From an uncultured Pseudomonadota bacterium (GTDB lineage Bacteria; Bdellovibrionota_C; UBA2361; CALMIO01): 64,000 nt of DNA. Both the position numbers and the translations under genes were made by a program. The notes under the pieces are model-generated. The model saw nothing but the letters and a program-made list of their open reading frames with translations, was not told where the DNA came from and searched no databases. Position 1 is the first letter of the stretch. Every line of letters starts with the position of its first letter. Below, piece by piece: positions 45,738 through 55,683 of the stretch. The stretch lies in contig CALMIO010000009.1 in assembly GCA_937864035.1 (NCBI GenBank), positions 121,742 to 185,741 on the forward strand, written 5' to 3'.

Positions 45738-47027
45738 ATGACTCATATTTTTTTTTCAGGAATAGGAGGGGCTGGCATAGGTCCGCTTGCTATCATAGCC
45801 AAACAGGCTGGCTATCAAGTTTCAGGCTCGGACAGAGCACACGGGCTCTCTATCGATTATCTTAAATCAATTGGAATCGATCAAATTATCATCGGTCAAA
45901 ACGAAGAGAACATATCAGCCGTTCACGCCAAAAACCCGATTGACTGGTTCGTCTATTCATCAGCAATTTTATTTAATCCTACCGAACACCCAGAACTAAA
46001 ATTTGCCAAAACAAATCGGATTAAACACAGCAAACGTGACGAATTTTTGTCCGACCTAATAAAAGAAAAAAAATTAAAACTTCTGGCGATCGCCGGCACC
46101 CACGGCAAAACTAGCACTACCGCTATCGCCATCTGGCTGGCAAAAGAGTTAAAACTTTCAATCTCTTATCTGGTTGGCTCAAAAATACCCTTCGGAGAAC
46201 CCGGCGCCTACGACCAGAAAAGCGAATGGTTCATCTACGAATGCGATGAATTCGATTACAATTTTCTTGCCTTTCGCCCCGACATCGCTCTAATTCCCGG
46301 AGTTTCTTGGGATCATCAAGAGATCTTCCCAACCCAAGAATCATACAACCAAGCATTTGAAAAATTTTTTAACCAATGCCTCCAGATCAACTGCTGGCAA
46401 GAGGAAGCGCGACGCTTCAAACTGGATCATAACCCCAAAAATAAAATTCTTAACGCAAAAGATCCAGAAATCAACAAAATCAAACTCGCCGGCGCACCCA
46501 TGAGAATGAACGCTTGGCTGGCAATTTCGGCCATCGAAAAAATAACCGCCGCCCCCAAAGAACTCCTAATTGAAATAGCCGCCCGCTATCCGGGAGCCGG
46601 CAGAAGAATGGAAAAACTAAAAGAAAATCTTTTTTCGGACTACGCCCACACAATCGAAAAGATCGCAGGTTGCATCAATATAGCCCTTGAGCTAAAAAAA
46701 GAAAACCAAAAGCTAATAGTGGTTTACGAACCCCACTCAAATATCAGACAACACTACGTAAAAGAACAATACTACAACCTCTTTAATGGCGCCGATAAAA
46801 TATATTGGCTACCAACATTCCTTGCCCGCGAAGTAAAAAATATTGATACATACTCGCCGGCTCAGCTCATAACATATTTAAAGACTCCTGAAATTGCCGA
46901 AACAACCGAGCTCAGCCAAGGGCTTAAAGAAAAACTAGAAAGCCATCTAAAAAGCGATGACCTAGTGATCTGCATCGGCGCCGGAGGCGCTAAAAGTTTA
47001 GACGAATGGATTAGAGGTAATTTATAA
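45738..47027 (+). CDS. Mur ligase family protein (MurC/Mpl-like)
   Basis: A 429-residue ATP-dependent ligase of the UDP-N-acetylmuramate:amino acid/peptide group. FFSGIGGAGIGPLAIIAKQA and SGSD form the UDP-binding Rossmann domain of MurC/Mpl. The P-loop is AIAGTHGKTSTTAIAIW. The central-domain acidic/His region is YECDEFDYNF and GVSWDHQEIFPT, and the C-terminal domain has RYPGAGRRMEKL, SDYAH and YEPHSN. It is somewhat shorter than usual MurC or Mpl. Whether it adds L-Ala (MurC) or recycles the tripeptide (Mpl) cannot be decided. It stands alone, outside any dcw cluster. Confidence 0.82.
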   Translation: MTHIFFSGIGGAGIGPLAIIAKQAGYQVSGSDRAHGLSIDYLKSIGIDQIIIGQNEENISAVHAKNPIDWFVYSSAILFNPTEHPELKFAKTNRIKHSKRDEFLSDLIKEKKLKLLAIAGTHGKTSTTAIAIWLAKELKLSISYLVGSKIPFGEPGAYDQKSEWFIYECDEFDYNFLAFRPDIALIPGVSWDHQEIFPTQESYNQAFEKFFNQCLQINCWQEEARRFKLDHNPKNKILNAKDPEINKIKLAGAPMRMNAWLAISAIEKITAAPKELLIEIAARYPGAGRRMEKLKENLFSDYAHTIEKIAGCINIALELKKENQKLIVVYEPHSNIRQHYVKEQYYNLFNGADKIYWLPTFLAREVKNIDTYSPAQLITYLKTPEIAETTELSQGLKEKLESHLKSDDLVICIGAGGAKSLDEWIRGNL

Positions 47028-47036
47028 GTTTATTTT

Positions 47037-47568
47037 ATGACAGTTTTAGAGGGACCAATTCAACCAATCGATAGGGTAGCCCCATCCTACTCTTCCCACA
47101 GCTCAACAACCACCTTCAGGTCAAGTTACTCAAACACCTCAACACGAGCAAGCCTTACAATCTTTCTTAAACATTAAGAGAGTAAAAAACACCTTTTGTC
47201 AATTACACACTCATTTAGAACAGATCAAAAAGGAAGCCGCTACACAAAACACCATAAAAAACATATTGCCACCAACTTTTATAAGCTCTATTGCTGTTGA
47301 ATTATGCATTTATAATAAAGATCTAAAGAGAAATTTTATCCAATACTCATTAATACTAGCCAACGCCTTGATTAGAGATAAACTTGGACTAAATATATCT
47401 AACATTGAAGAAATAACACCAGAGACAAATACTCAATCTTTTGTCACACCAGAAACTACCAAAGCAACAGAGGAACAAAAAATACAAGCGAGAAGAATAA
47501 TCAACCAATACGAATTAAATTCCCCTCGATACGCCGAAGCGTTATACAACACTACTGCGCCAAGTTAA
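47037..47568 (+). pseudogene. Frameshifted gene for a small hypothetical protein
   Basis: An ATG at 47037 opens a frame (MTVLEGPIQPIDRVAP) that stops after 46 codons. A second frame, open from 47080, continues as PHPTLPTAQQPPSGQVTQTP and then KRVKNTFCQLHTHLEQIKKE to a stop at 47568. The switch lies at the CCCC run 47080-47083, so a single-base indel there would restore one protein of about 176 residues. The product is Gln/Thr/Pro-rich at first and helical later, with no family recognised. Its end overlaps the 3' end of clpB by 17 bp (convergent). Confidence 0.5.
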
Positions 47569-50164
47569 AAATCAGTCTTCCGCTCTTACCGTCAAAATCA
47601 ACCTCAATCAAAGCGCCCTCACCTCTTGCTAAATCATTTGCCAATATCAAGCGCGCAATCTCACTCTCAACCTCCTTCTGAATAAGTCTCTTCAACGGAC
47701 GGGCGCCAAACGCCGGATCATAACCCTTCTGCGCCAAATACCTTCTAGCCGCCTCGCTAACCTCAATCCTAACGCCCCGCTCCCTCGCCCGCTCTGCAAG
47801 CTCATCAACTCTCAACTGCGCAATCCGACTAAGCTCTTCGCTAGATAACGGTTTAAAAATAACTGTCTCATCCACCCTATTCAAAAACTCAGGGCGAAAA
47901 TAACGCCTCAACTCGTTGCGCACCGCATCAATAACACCCTGCGAAATCTCTTCGCCACCCTTAACCCCCTCAAGCAGCTCCCGTGAACCAATGTTGCTAG
48001 TCATAATAATAATCGTGTTTTTAAAATCAACCGTCCTGCCAGCTGAGTCAGTCAAACGACCATCATCAAGAATTTGCAATAAAATATTAAAAACCTCCGG
48101 ATGCGCCTTCTCAACCTCGTCAAATAAAATCACCGAATAAGGCTTGCGACGCACCGCCTCCGTAAGCTGACCACCCTCCTCATAACCAACATAGCCCGGC
48201 GGAGAACCTACCAAACGAGAAACTGCAAACTTCTCCATATACTCACTCATATCAATCCGAATCAAATTACTCTCACTGTCAAACAACGTCCACGCCAAGG
48301 CCTTTGCAAGTTCAGTCTTGCCAACGCCCGTCGGCCCCAAAAACAAAAACGATCCTATCGGCCTGCGCGCGTCCTTAATTCCAGCCCGAGAACGCAACAC
48401 CGCATCAACCACAACCTTAAGCGCCTCCTCCTGACCAATAACCCTGCTCGCCAAATGCTTTTCAAGCTCCAAAAGTTTCTTCCGCTCACCCTCAAGCAAC
48501 TTCGCCAGCGGAATCCCGGTCCAACGAGATATAATCTTCAAAATCTCCTCCTCCCCAACAGATTCACGCAAAAGCCGACCACTACGAGCCAACCCCGATT
48601 CCAATTCCTTAAGCTCCGCCTCAAGCTTCGGCAGTCTGCCATGCCGCAACTCCGCCGCCCGCTCAAGATCATAAGAACGCTCAGCTTCCTCAACCTGCAA
48701 ACGAGTCCTCTCAATCTCAGCACGCTTCCCCTTCAAAACCTCCAACTGCCTCTTCTCCTGCTGCCAAGCGCTCCTCAAAGCGCCTTCACGCTCCCGTAAA
48801 TTAGCCAATTCCCCGGAAATCGCTTTCAAACGCTCACCACTAGCCTTGTCCCCCTCCTTCTTAAGAGCCGCCTGCTCAACCTCCAAACGCACCAAACGAC
48901 GAGAAATCTCATCCAACTCAGTCGGCATAGAATCAATCTCAGTCCTAACTGTCGCACAAGCCTCATCAACCAAATCAATCGCCTTGTCAGGTAAAAAACG
49001 ATCGCTAATATAACGGCTCGACATCTCTGCCGCCGCCACCAAAGCCCCATCCTGTATCTTCACCCCATGATGAACCTCATAACGCTCCTTAAGACCACGC
49101 AAAATAGAGATCGTATCCTCAACACTAGGCTCACTCACCAATATCGGTTGAAATCTCCTCTCAAGCGCAGCGTCCTTCTCAAGATGCTTGCGATACTCAT
49201 CAAGCGTTGTCGCCCCAATACAACGAAGCTCACCACGAGCTAACATCGGCTTAAGCATATTCCCAGCATCCATCGCTCCATCCGTTCTGCCAGCGCCAAC
49301 TATCGTGTGCAACTCATCAATAAATAAAATTATCCTACCATCAGCCCCTTTAACCTCAGAAAGCACCGCTTTCAACCTCTCTTCAAACTCACCCCGATAC
49401 TTTGCGCCCGCAAGGAGCGCCCCAACATCAAGAGCATAAATCATCTTCTCCTTCAAACCCTCTGGCACATCTCCCTTCAATATCCTCTGGGCTAAACCCT
49501 CCACAATCGCACTCTTGCCAACACCCGGCTCCCCTATCAATACTGGATTGTTTTTCGTCTTCCGAGATAAAATCCGGATCGCGCGGCGTATCTCATCGTC
49601 ACGACCAATAATAGGATCAAGCTTGCCAAGCCGCGCCTTCTGAACCAAATCCTCTCCATACTTAGAAAGCGCCTCATAAGTTTCTTCTGGATTAGGGCTA
49701 ATAACCCGTTGGTTTCCTCGAATATCAGACAGCACGCTCAAAAACCTCTCAGTTGTTATTCCAGCTTTTTTCAAAAAATCCTTAACAGCTCCCTTGCCAC
49801 CTTCCTCTATCAAAACAAGGACCAAATGCTCAACTGAAACATACTCATCGCGCAACCTCTTCGCCCTATCAAAAGCGCTCTCCAATACTCTTGCCAAACG
49901 TCCACTAAGATAAATTTTAGATTGATCATAACCACTCCCAGCAACAGAAGGAGTTTTATCAAGCTCTCCCACAAGAATAGCTTTAAACTCAGATAAACCT
50001 ACCCCTAGTTTCTCAAGCAATTTACCAACCAAACTCTCAGAATCTTCAATCAAAGCGGCAAATAAATGCTCGTTATCAACAGCAGGATGACCACGAGCAA
50101 TAGCAAGCCCCCTAGCCCTTTCCAAAGCAACCTGCGACCTTTCAGTAAACTTACTTATATCCAT
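47552..50164 (-). CDS. clpB: ATP-dependent disaggregase ClpB
   Basis: An 870-residue Hsp100 chaperone that, with DnaK, rescues aggregated proteins. The N-terminal Clp repeat domain ([20 protein letters not shown]) is followed by AAA-1 with Walker [20 protein letters not shown]. The coiled-coil middle domain (about 400-530) is full length, which separates ClpB from ClpC and ClpA. AAA-2 has [17 protein letters not shown] and the family block [20 protein letters not shown]. The end is normal. The coding strand is visibly G-rich and C-poor. A heat-shock promoter was not identified. Confidence 0.96.
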   Translation of the reverse strand: MDISKFTERSQVALERARGLAIARGHPAVDNEHLFAALIEDSESLVGKLLEKLGVGLSEFKAILVGELDKTPSVAGSGYDQSKIYLSGRLARVLESAFDRAKRLRDEYVSVEHLVLVLIEEGGKGAVKDFLKKAGITTERFLSVLSDIRGNQRVISPNPEETYEALSKYGEDLVQKARLGKLDPIIGRDDEIRRAIRILSRKTKNNPVLIGEPGVGKSAIVEGLAQRILKGDVPEGLKEKMIYALDVGALLAGAKYRGEFEERLKAVLSEVKGADGRIILFIDELHTIVGAGRTDGAMDAGNMLKPMLARGELRCIGATTLDEYRKHLEKDAALERRFQPILVSEPSVEDTISILRGLKERYEVHHGVKIQDGALVAAAEMSSRYISDRFLPDKAIDLVDEACATVRTEIDSMPTELDEISRRLVRLEVEQAALKKEGDKASGERLKAISGELANLREREGALRSAWQQEKRQLEVLKGKRAEIERTRLQVEEAERSYDLERAAELRHGRLPKLEAELKELESGLARSGRLLRESVGEEEILKIISRWTGIPLAKLLEGERKKLLELEKHLASRVIGQEEALKVVVDAVLRSRAGIKDARRPIGSFLFLGPTGVGKTELAKALAWTLFDSESNLIRIDMSEYMEKFAVSRLVGSPPGYVGYEEGGQLTEAVRRKPYSVILFDEVEKAHPEVFNILLQILDDGRLTDSAGRTVDFKNTIIIMTSNIGSRELLEGVKGGEEISQGVIDAVRNELRRYFRPEFLNRVDETVIFKPLSSEELSRIAQLRVDELAERARERGVRIEVSEAARRYLAQKGYDPAFGARPLKRLIQKEVESEIARLILANDLARGEGALIEVDFDGKSGRLIFNLAQ

Positions 50165-50239
50165 ACAAAAAACCTACAAACAAATAACCCTCATAAATAC
50201 TATATAACCACTTCTAACCAATATTTTAACCCCCCTACT

Positions 50240-50410
50240 TTTCTTTTTAGGAAAAAAGAAAAGTAGGCAAAAGAAAAACCAATATCCCTCACAACCGCCG
50301 CCCACATACCACCCACAAAACTAATCACAGCAAAACCCTCACCAAATCACTAAATTTCTTTTTAGAAAAAAGAAAAATAGGCAAAAGAAAAACCAATATC
50401 CCTCACAACC
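50240..50410. repeat. 57-bp direct repeats with a hairpin, upstream of clpB
   Basis: Two near-identical copies, 50240-50296 and 50355-50410, of a segment running from TTTCTTTTTAG through GGCAAAAGAAAAACC to CCCTCACAACC. The first copy is embedded in a perfect 14-bp inverted repeat CTACTTTTCTTTTT/AAAAAGAAAAGTAG (50236-50266). This resembles the widespread CTTTTCTTTnnAAAGAAAAG palindromes seen between genes in many bacteria. A 15-bp unit AATGACAAGATTGGC is then tandemly repeated at 50411-50440, abutting MITE-like copy C. Confidence 0.75.
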
Positions 50411-50436
50411 AATGACAAGATTGGCAATGACAAGAT

Positions 50437-50578
50437 TGGTGCCACCCTCTTTTTATTTGACTTTAAAAGCTAGAAAATTACCAAAGCGAACTATCGCAAA
50501 AATCAATAAATCAAACAAATACCTGAAATGCCTTGTTTTTTTTAAAATCCTCAAAACCTCTAAAACAGGGTGGCACCA
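50437..50578. repeat. MITE-like inverted-terminal-repeat element, copy C
   Basis: A 142-bp element with ends TTGGTGCCACCCTCTTTT (left) and TGGTGCCACCCTGTTTTAGA (right, reverse strand). It shares AAAAGCTAGAAAAT (50465-50478) with copy A in the same orientation. The right inverted repeat lies inside the tsaE reading frame and encodes its last residues and stop codon. Confidence 0.8.
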
Positions 50579-51006
50579 CTGATCGTCACCCGAGATAACC
50601 GATCGCCCCGATCAATCCTCACCACTAAATCAACCTCCTCCGGCAACATAAATCGCTCCCCCCACTCTATCAACCTCAACACCCCAACCTCAGGCAAAAA
50701 ATCTAACTCAACCGGTAACTCTCTAACCCGATAAAGATCCCAATGCTCAACCATAAGCCCCTCAGACACTCTATAAATCCTCTGCAAAACATACGTTGGA
50801 GAAACAAAATCCTCCCCAGTATAACCTAATCCACGAATAACCATCTCAGCAAAAGTCGTCTTGCCCGCACCAAGCTCGCCACTCAAAATAACCTCTACCG
50901 ACCCACTAAGAAGCCTCTTCGATAAAAGATCAACAACTTTAAGCGCAACCCCACCTAAATCATCCAAACCTTTCGTTGCAAATTCAACCTTGCCGCTCTC
51001 AACCAA
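50560..51006 (-). CDS. tsaE: tRNA threonylcarbamoyladenosine biosynthesis ATPase TsaE
   Basis: ATPase partner of TsaB/TsaD in t6A37 tRNA modification, 148 residues. Walker A is LSGELGAGKTTFAEMVIRGL. SPTYVLQRIYR and VEHWDLYRV match the family's conserved middle. The start is TTG (51004-51006). The last residues (SGATLF) and the TAG stop come from the right end of MITE-like copy C, so the natural C-terminus may have been replaced. The gene lies 22 bp after nnr and ends the cdaA-cdaR-glmM-nnr-tsaE series. Confidence 0.9.
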   Translation of the reverse strand: MVESGKVEFATKGLDDLGGVALKVVDLLSKRLLSGSVEVILSGELGAGKTTFAEMVIRGLGYTGEDFVSPTYVLQRIYRVSEGLMVEHWDLYRVRELPVELDFLPEVGVLRLIEWGERFMLPEEVDLVVRIDRGDRLSRVTISGATLF

Positions 51007-51028
51007 TCAAAAAAATTCCCAAAATATT

Positions 51029-52654
51029 TTAAAACTTAAGCCTGCTTTCAACCTGCTCGAGCGAAAGCGAAATCAAATCAGAAGCAACCTTATAAGGCAT
51101 CCGCTCCTCTAAATCAGACACCCCAGCGCCATGCAAATAAACAGCTAACGCCGACGCTTTCAAAGAAATAACCCCCTGAGCCATAAAACCCCCTATCATA
51201 CCACTCAACACATCCCCACTCCCACCAGTGGAAAGATGAGCAGAAGCAAACGGACTAACATACCCTCTCTCACCATCAGTAATAATCGTACCCGCTCCCT
51301 TCAAAATAGTCGTCGCCCCAAAACGCCGCGCCATCTCCTCCGCCGCGCCATAACGATCCTTTGCTAACTCCTCAAGCGAAATATCCAAAATACGAAGAGC
51401 CTCACCCGGATGAGGAGTAATCACTACAAGCTCAGGAGAAAACTTCAACCCAATCTCCACCATCAAATCAAGCCCCTCAGCGTCAATTAAAATCTTCTTG
51501 CCACGATCGATAGCCTCACCTACAACCTTCTCAAATAAACTTAAAAGAGATTTTCTCGCCTCCAAATCACCCCTCATAACACCACCACCAATTCCGGGAC
51601 CAATAACTAAACAATCAATCTTCTCTAGCGCCCCTACAAGACGCGAAATATTTTGAGCCATAGCAAAAACCCCTCGCATCGTAACAAGAGGCAAAGTCAT
51701 TATCTCCGGCGGTAAATGAGCTAAACTCTCCCCTTCCGGCCGCGTACAAGTAACTAAAGCCGCCCCAAACTTAAGCGCCGCCACAGCCGCCAACGCCGAC
51801 GCCCCCTTCATCGCCACACTCCCACCCATAATCAAGACTCGACCATTAAGCCCCTTGTGCCCATAACGATCACGCCTTGGCATATGCTTTAAAAGATCCG
51901 AATTTAAAATTTTATATTTACAACTCACCGAAGGCTCAATCCCAATGTCAACCACCTCAATCCGACCACAAAAATTCCTCGCCGGCGGCTGTAACATGCC
52001 GCGCTTAATAAATTGAATCGCGCAGGTTAAATCCGCCCTAAAACAAGCCGAATCAACCTCTCCACTGCTAGCCTCCACTCCCGTAGGCACGTCAATTGCA
52101 AGATATCTAGCGTTATCACTGCCCCCTTGAACACCACTATCGCGAAACGCCTTCAGCTCACCCATCACCTCTGCTATCTCGCCTCTCAAGGTTGCTCTCT
52201 GGCCAGTTCCCAATAAAGCATCAACTATTAAATCAGCCCCCTCAAAAACAACCCTCAAATCCTCCTTCGCCAAATTACGCTTGCTTAAAACCGACCCTTT
52301 ATAAATAAAAATCTCAGCCCCAATTGAAGTTATAAACTTCAACATCTCAGCCGAAATTTCCTTAGCATTGAGCACTAATAAAACCTCAACCACAAGGCCA
52401 CCCTCTACTAAATGACCAGCAAGCGCCAAACCATCCGCTCCATTATTCCCCGGACCAACCAAAATCAACGCCTTTTTAATCCTGTTGAAAGGATTGGATA
52501 ATAAACATTGCTTGATAACTCGAAAAATACCGGCGGCGGCACGCTTTACTAAAATCAATTCGCTAACCCCAGACTCAACCATCGCCCGATCCATCCGCCC
52601 CATCTCTTCAGAATCAGGAAGCAAGAGTGGCACACTCTCTTTAGCAAAACTCAT
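51029..52654 (-). CDS. nnr: Bifunctional NAD(P)H-hydrate repair enzyme Nnr
   Basis: A 541-residue fusion of NAD(P)HX epimerase and ADP/ATP-dependent NAD(P)HX dehydratase. The N-terminal YjeF_N domain has GPGNNGADGLALAGHL and IAVDVPTGV-like AIDVPTGVEASSGEVD. The C-terminal ribokinase-like NnrD domain (about 245-530) has RVLIMGGSVAMKGASALAAV, VITPHPGEALRIL and the nucleotide-binding STGGSGDVLSGMIGGFMAQG. Length and order are those of the bacterial fused enzyme. It lies 14 bp after glmM. Confidence 0.94.
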   Translation of the reverse strand: MSFAKESVPLLLPDSEEMGRMDRAMVESGVSELILVKRAAAGIFRVIKQCLLSNPFNRIKKALILVGPGNNGADGLALAGHLVEGGLVVEVLLVLNAKEISAEMLKFITSIGAEIFIYKGSVLSKRNLAKEDLRVVFEGADLIVDALLGTGQRATLRGEIAEVMGELKAFRDSGVQGGSDNARYLAIDVPTGVEASSGEVDSACFRADLTCAIQFIKRGMLQPPARNFCGRIEVVDIGIEPSVSCKYKILNSDLLKHMPRRDRYGHKGLNGRVLIMGGSVAMKGASALAAVAALKFGAALVTCTRPEGESLAHLPPEIMTLPLVTMRGVFAMAQNISRLVGALEKIDCLVIGPGIGGGVMRGDLEARKSLLSLFEKVVGEAIDRGKKILIDAEGLDLMVEIGLKFSPELVVITPHPGEALRILDISLEELAKDRYGAAEEMARRFGATTILKGAGTIITDGERGYVSPFASAHLSTGGSGDVLSGMIGGFMAQGVISLKASALAVYLHGAGVSDLEERMPYKVASDLISLSLEQVESRLKF

Positions 52655-52667
52655 TTAAAACACTCAA

Positions 52668-54026
52668 TCAAAAAGAAGCATTTTCAAACACTCGCGCGAT
52701 CTCGGCCGCGGCCTTCTCGCAAAAAACATCGTCTTCACACTCAACTAAAATTCTAACCTTATTTTCTGTCCCCGAATAACGAACCAACAATCTTCCTTGT
52801 CCCATTAAACTCTTTTCTATTTTAGATATAGTCTCAGAGTAATTCTTAATCTGCTCAAAGGGAATTTTGCGATCAACTTTGACGTTTAATAGAGTTTGAG
52901 GCACTCTCACAAAGCCTTCAACCAACTCCGAAAGCTTTTTATTTTTTCGGCAAACAATCGCCAGCACCATCAAGGCGGTCATCAATCCATCGCCAGTCGT
53001 CGCCCAATCGCCAAAAACAATATGGCCGGACTGCTCACCGCCAAAATTATAACCGCCGCTTTTCATCTCTTCAATCACGTAGCGATCTCCAACCGCCGTC
53101 CGGACAACCTTAATCCCATGGGGCGATAAAGTTTTCTCTAAACCATAATTAGACATAACTGTCGCGACCACCGTGTCGCGCTTTAATAAACCTCGCTCCT
53201 TAAGATCAATCGCGCAAATCGCCAAAATCTGATCGCCATCCAAAATTAAACCATTCTCATCAACTAAAACAACCCGATCCGCGTCTCCATCAAGTGAAAT
53301 ACCAATGTCTAAATTATGTTCAAGCACAAGCTCGCGAACAACTTCCGGAAAAAGACTGCCAAAACCAGAGTTGATATTTTTACCGCTCGGGCTGACACCG
53401 CGAACAACCACCTCCGCCCCCAACTCATGAAAAGGCTGAGAACCAACCTGATAAGCCGCGCCATTGGCGCAATCAAGTCCAATTTTAAAGCCATCCAAAG
53501 AATAATCAGCCGGAAAACAACTTTTTAAAAAAACTGTATAACGCCCAACATGATCGTTAATCCTAAAAGACTTCCCAAGAGACGAAACATCGGCTACCCG
53601 CTCCTCAAAACCGTCCAGCACCATCCGCTCAATCTCATTTTCCAAATCATCAGACAGTTTATGACCATCGGCTGAAAATATCTTAACTCCATTGTCTTCA
53701 TACGCATTGTGTGAAGCAGAGATCACTACCCCAAAATCCATTCTCATACTGCGAGTCAGGTACGCCACCCCGGGAGTTGGCAAAGTCCCCATCAGATAAA
53801 CATCAACTCCCATCGAAACAAGCCCAGCCGCTAAAGAATACTCAATCAGATACCCGGAAAGCCTAGTGTCTTTGCCAATGACAATTCTCGGCTTATGCTT
53901 CTTTTTTTCTTTGAGCAAAACCGCCGCGATCGCCTTGCCTAGCTTAACCATCGTTTCAGGATCCAACGGATACTGGTTAGCAATCCCGCGAATACCATCC
54001 GTGCCGAATAATTTTCTTTGATTCAT
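52668..54026 (-). CDS. glmM: Phosphoglucosamine mutase GlmM
   Basis: Converts glucosamine-6-phosphate to glucosamine-1-phosphate for UDP-GlcNAc, feeding both peptidoglycan and lipid A. The 452-residue protein starts LFGTDGIRGIANQYP. The catalytic phosphoserine is in VVISASHNAYEDNGVKIF near residue 100, the metal loop is ISLDGDADRVVLVDENG, and the sugar-binding loop is GGEQSGHI. The phosphate-binding RYSGTENKVRILVE is near the end. The neighbours cdaR and cdaA place it in the conserved c-di-AMP operon; GlmM is a known CdaA interactor in Firmicutes. Confidence 0.96.
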   Translation of the reverse strand: MNQRKLFGTDGIRGIANQYPLDPETMVKLGKAIAAVLLKEKKKHKPRIVIGKDTRLSGYLIEYSLAAGLVSMGVDVYLMGTLPTPGVAYLTRSMRMDFGVVISASHNAYEDNGVKIFSADGHKLSDDLENEIERMVLDGFEERVADVSSLGKSFRINDHVGRYTVFLKSCFPADYSLDGFKIGLDCANGAAYQVGSQPFHELGAEVVVRGVSPSGKNINSGFGSLFPEVVRELVLEHNLDIGISLDGDADRVVLVDENGLILDGDQILAICAIDLKERGLLKRDTVVATVMSNYGLEKTLSPHGIKVVRTAVGDRYVIEEMKSGGYNFGGEQSGHIVFGDWATTGDGLMTALMVLAIVCRKNKKLSELVEGFVRVPQTLLNVKVDRKIPFEQIKNYSETISKIEKSLMGQGRLLVRYSGTENKVRILVECEDDVFCEKAAAEIARVFENASF

Positions 54027-54073
54027 ATTGGAATAATATTATAATATTGTTGAAAAAATAAATCAGCCCGACA

Positions 54074-54742
54074 TCAACGAACTGCCGCTTTTACCCCTTT
54101 CTGCTCTTTGTTTATAATCTCAAAAACAACTCTAGCGATTTGCGGTTGCAAAGATACCTGTTTAAACGGAGGCAATAAACCAACTTGATATTCGCCGCTT
54201 GCGAAAACTTCCGAAAGATTGATCGGCTCGGTTTGAATTACCTTGAGATCTTTTATAAATTTGCTTGGCGCGGTCACTCTGACGCTTTTAGGAAAACATT
54301 CTTGCGAAATCAATTCTAATCCCTTACTAAGCTTGCCAACGACATTTAATTTAATCGGCAAACTAACCAAACGCAACTCGTCAAATTCCATCTCAAAAAC
54401 CGCTGGTTTAATAGAGATCAACGAAATACCACTTGGCAAATTTAAGTATGTTTTATCAATAACAAAACGATGCTTTGATCCAAGATTCTCGGGAAGTTTT
54501 AATTTAATTTTCTTGGACATTGATATATATTGCGCGATCAAATGCGAAGGGCCGCGCACCACTACTTCGGCGTAGGAAGAACCTTCCGAAATAACCACTT
54601 TATTTTCCGGTAAAGAATTTAACTCTATCGGCAATTCCAAAGTAACAGTGCTTTCATTGATGGAACTACGCACATAATACGCCAAAAAAACGGCAACTCC
54701 GAGCGAAAAGAAAAGATCTTTGGTTTTTTTAAGATTCTTCAC
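54074..54742 (-). CDS. cdaR: YbbR-domain protein (CdaR-like)
   Basis: A 222-residue membrane-anchored protein with an N-terminal helix (DLFFSLGVAVFLAYYVRSSI) and YbbR-type beta repeats (VTLELPIELNSLPENKVVIS, LVSLPIKLNVVGKLSKGLEL). In Firmicutes the equivalent regulates the diadenylate cyclase CdaA. The start is GTG, sharing bases with the cdaA stop (TAGTG), so the two are translationally coupled. Only about two YbbR repeats are visible, fewer than in Bacillus. Confidence 0.85.
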   Translation of the reverse strand: MKNLKKTKDLFFSLGVAVFLAYYVRSSINESTVTLELPIELNSLPENKVVISEGSSYAEVVVRGPSHLIAQYISMSKKIKLKLPENLGSKHRFVIDKTYLNLPSGISLISIKPAVFEMEFDELRLVSLPIKLNVVGKLSKGLELISQECFPKSVRVTAPSKFIKDLKVIQTEPINLSEVFASGEYQVGLLPPFKQVSLQPQIARVVFEIINKEQKGVKAAVR

Positions 54743-55497
54743 TAAACCCTCCCGGTTAATTCGGTCGCTAATCTCTCTTCATCCAGATTTCTAAGCAGAT
54801 GGCCATCAAGCGCCAACGAAACCGAACCGTTTTCTTCGGAAACGACTATAATGACAGCGTCGCTTTGTTCAGAAAGTCCCAAAGCCGCTCGGTGCCTAGT
54901 GCCTAAGCTTGGATCAAGATCTGGATTGTTAGTAAGAGGCAGAACACAACCAGCCGCTTTGATTCTGCCATCTTCAATTACAACTGCACCATCGTGCAAA
55001 GGAGAGTCTTTTAAAAAGATCGCGAATAAAAGTCGCCGCGACAGTAAAGAATCGATTGTAATACCCTCTTCAATTAAACCCTCAAGTCCAACGTTTTGCT
55101 TGATAACGATAATGGCTCCGGTGTTTTGAGAGGCAAGCTTGAAGGAGACGGCAATGATTTCATCAACAAGAGACCCGGTTTGCGATTTCCTGCTAAATCG
55201 CGGCAAATGAAATCTTCGATTGCCAACTTTAGTCAGCGCGCGCCTAATTTCATCTTGAAACAGAACAACTATCAGCAAAATAATTGAACTTAAAAAAGTA
55301 CCGAGCAACCAATTTAGCGCCACCAGTCCCAACCAACGAGAGAGAAAATAAAGCAAAGCCACCACTACCAAACCCCAAAGCATTGGCTGAGCCCGAGTTC
55401 CTCGGATAATTAATAACACCCGATAAACGATATAGGTTACAATCAAGATATCCAAAAGGGCGACGGCGGCTTCTTTTAACTCTAAATGCAAAAACAT
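54742..55497 (-). CDS. cdaA: Diadenylate cyclase CdaA
   Basis: Makes cyclic di-AMP from two ATP. Residues 1-95 carry three membrane helices (AAVALLDILIVTYIVYRVLL, MLWGLVVVALLYFLSRWLGL, LLGTFLSSIILLIVVLFQ). The DisA_N catalytic domain follows with the DGA motif in SPLHDGAVVIEDGRIKAAGC and the RHR motif in LGTRHRAALGLSEQSDAVII. Both nucleotide-binding motifs are intact. Presence in an LPS-bearing bacterium is less common than in Firmicutes but known in Deltaproteobacteria and others. It leads the cdaR-glmM-nnr-tsaE series. Confidence 0.94.
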   Translation of the reverse strand: MFLHLELKEAAVALLDILIVTYIVYRVLLIIRGTRAQPMLWGLVVVALLYFLSRWLGLVALNWLLGTFLSSIILLIVVLFQDEIRRALTKVGNRRFHLPRFSRKSQTGSLVDEIIAVSFKLASQNTGAIIVIKQNVGLEGLIEEGITIDSLLSRRLLFAIFLKDSPLHDGAVVIEDGRIKAAGCVLPLTNNPDLDPSLGTRHRAALGLSEQSDAVIIVVSEENGSVSLALDGHLLRNLDEERLATELTGRV

Positions 55498-55683
55498 TGA
55501 TACTGGAAAAACATTTTTAAGCTTTATTGGGGTCTATTAAGCAAAGATCTTAATATTAACCTTATACCGCTCCGCGCGCGAGCGCAAATTAAAACTATGC
55601 GAAAGCGCGAACTAGTTGGCTAAAGCGCAAAACATCACTGCCAACACGAATTTTATTTGAAATCTAAAATCGAGATTTTAAAT

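Noticed and set aside
48455..48799. Long antisense ORFs opposite clpB
   Set aside because: They are opposite-strand shadows of a well-supported ClpB gene with biased codon use; no starts or families.
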